Positions 4,875 through 5,426 of a stretch of 5,426 nt of DNA are shown in pieces (the stretch's first letter is position 1; each line of letters starts with the position of its first letter). Below the pieces are notes generated by a model that worked only from the letters and a program-made list of their open reading frames with translations, was not told the origin of the DNA and did no database searches. The translations under genes and the position numbers were made by a program. Source of the DNA: JALZAQ01 sp038253885 (GTDB taxonomy: Bacteria > Gemmatimonadota > Gemmatimonadetes > Gemmatimonadales > Gemmatimonadaceae); the NCBI GenBank assembly GCA_038253885.1, contig JBBSGP010000116.1:1-5426 (forward strand), written 5' to 3'.

Positions 4875-5426
4875 ATGGCTCTCAGCCGTTCGCTCGGGAC
4901 GCTGGTGGAACGTTGCGGGATTGCGCTCGCTCTGGCAGCCTGCAACGAGAGCCGCGCGCCGGCTCCGGACAGTGCCGCGGTGCGCGCGTCCGCCGCGGGT
5001 CCGTCGGGAGCGCGAATCGCCGCCGGTGCCCCCGCGTCGGATTCGGGCCAGTGGACCTTCCCGGCGAAGGACTACGCCAACAGCCGGTACAGCGATCTGT
5101 CGCAGATCACTCCGGAGAATGCGAAAGCTCTCAAAGTGGCCTGGACGTTCTCGACCGGAGTGTTGCGGGGACACGAAGGTGCGCCGCTGGTCGTGAACAA
5201 CACGATGTACTTCACCACACCTTTCCCCAACGTGGCCTACGCACTCGATCTCACGCGGCCCGGCAATCCACTCAAGTGGAAGTACCGCCCCAACACGGCC
5301 CAGGCCTCGATCGGGATCGCTTGCTGCGACGTTGTGAATCGCGGCGCGTCGTTCGCGAAGGGCAAGATCGTCTACAACCTGCTGGATGGGCACACGGTCG
5401 CCCTCGATGCGGAGAGCGGTCGGCAG
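4875..5426 (+). CDS. PQQ-dependent methanol/ethanol-family dehydrogenase, lipoprotein form, N-terminal part
   Basis: 184 codons are visible from ATG 4875 to the right edge; family members usually have about 570-700 residues, so about two thirds is missing. Residues 14-22 are hydrophobic and end in LAAC with Cys23, predicting a short lipoprotein signal. A Ser/Ala/Pro-rich tether (24-59) follows, then WTFPAKDYANSRYS (60-73), the first strand motif of the quinoprotein eight-bladed propeller. Next come ITPENAKAL, APLVVNNTMYFTTPFPNVAYALD, and ACCDVVNRG with adjacent Cys150-Cys151. That Cys pair forms the vicinal disulfide lying against PQQ in methanol and ethanol dehydrogenases. The enzyme would oxidise an alcohol outside the cytoplasm and pass electrons to cytochrome c. 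Whether it uses Ca or a lanthanide (XoxF-like) depends on residues beyond the window. The ribosome-binding site is weak (GGGA at 4864-4867, 7-nt spacer), and the h-region is short, with Glu12-Arg13 before it. The gene is divergent from the sigma operon. Confidence 0.85.
   Translation, partial: MALSRSLGTLVERCGIALALAACNESRAPAPDSAAVRASAAGPSGARIAAGAPASDSGQWTFPAKDYANSRYSDLSQITPENAKALKVAWTFSTGVLRGHEGAPLVVNNTMYFTTPFPNVAYALDLTRPGNPLKWKYRPNTAQASIGIACCDVVNRGASFAKGKIVYNLLDGHTVALDAESGRQ

Noticed and set aside
4810..5196. Plus-strand frame starting at ATG 4810.
   Set aside because: Its product is Arg-rich and low-complexity, it starts inside the nested dyad, and it is out of frame with the real dehydrogenase.
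4857..5393. Open frame of 178 codons on the minus strand opposite the PQQ dehydrogenase.
   Set aside because: The plus-strand frame encodes unmistakable quinoprotein motifs (ACCDVVNRG and others), while the antisense product shows no family features.

Overview
The window is GC-rich DNA, densely coding and with strong G/C preference at third codon positions. It comes from a bacterium with extracytoplasmic lipoproteins, an ECF sigma factor, a TPR-CHAT protease-like protein and a PQQ-dependent alcohol dehydrogenase. This mix and base composition would fit Gemmatimonadota or a similar soil/environmental lineage (Acidobacteriota, Planctomycetota). That is an inference from gene content, because no rRNA or other marker gene is present.

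Layout, left to right. (1) Positions 1-162 (+) are the last 53 codons of a glycoside hydrolase family 27-type alpha-galactosidase. (2) Positions 163-338 hold two adjacent inverted repeats (178-209 and 211-224) and a possible 22-codon leader ORF with a good ribosome-binding site. (3) Positions 339-785 (+) encode a small membrane protein of unknown function with about four transmembrane helices. (4) Positions 804-4688 (-) form a compact three-gene operon, transcribed right to left: an ECF sigma factor (4688-4122), a single-pass zinc-finger anti-sigma-like protein (4090-3473), and a large lipoprotein with TPR repeats and a CHAT domain whose His/Cys dyad is intact (3476-804). The last two genes overlap by GTGA. 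(5) Positions 4689-4874 are a divergent intergenic region with a nested 30-nt dyad at 4812-4841. (6) Positions 4875-5426 (+) are the first 184 codons of a PQQ-dependent methanol/ethanol-type dehydrogenase with a lipoprotein signal. The gene runs off the right edge.

The most interesting unit is the sigma/anti-sigma/CHAT operon. The anti-sigma protein should hold the sigma factor at the membrane by its cytoplasmic zinc-finger region and expose an Ig/Fn3-like domain outside. The CHAT protein should be anchored by lipid on that same outer side. An attractive but unproven reading is a membrane signalling module in which a CHAT protease cleaves or senses the anti-sigma protein and so releases the sigma factor. 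It would parallel, with different topology, the type III-E CRISPR TPR-CHAT/Csx30/RpoE arrangement. No CRISPR array, tRNA, rRNA, insertion sequence or prophage signal was seen.
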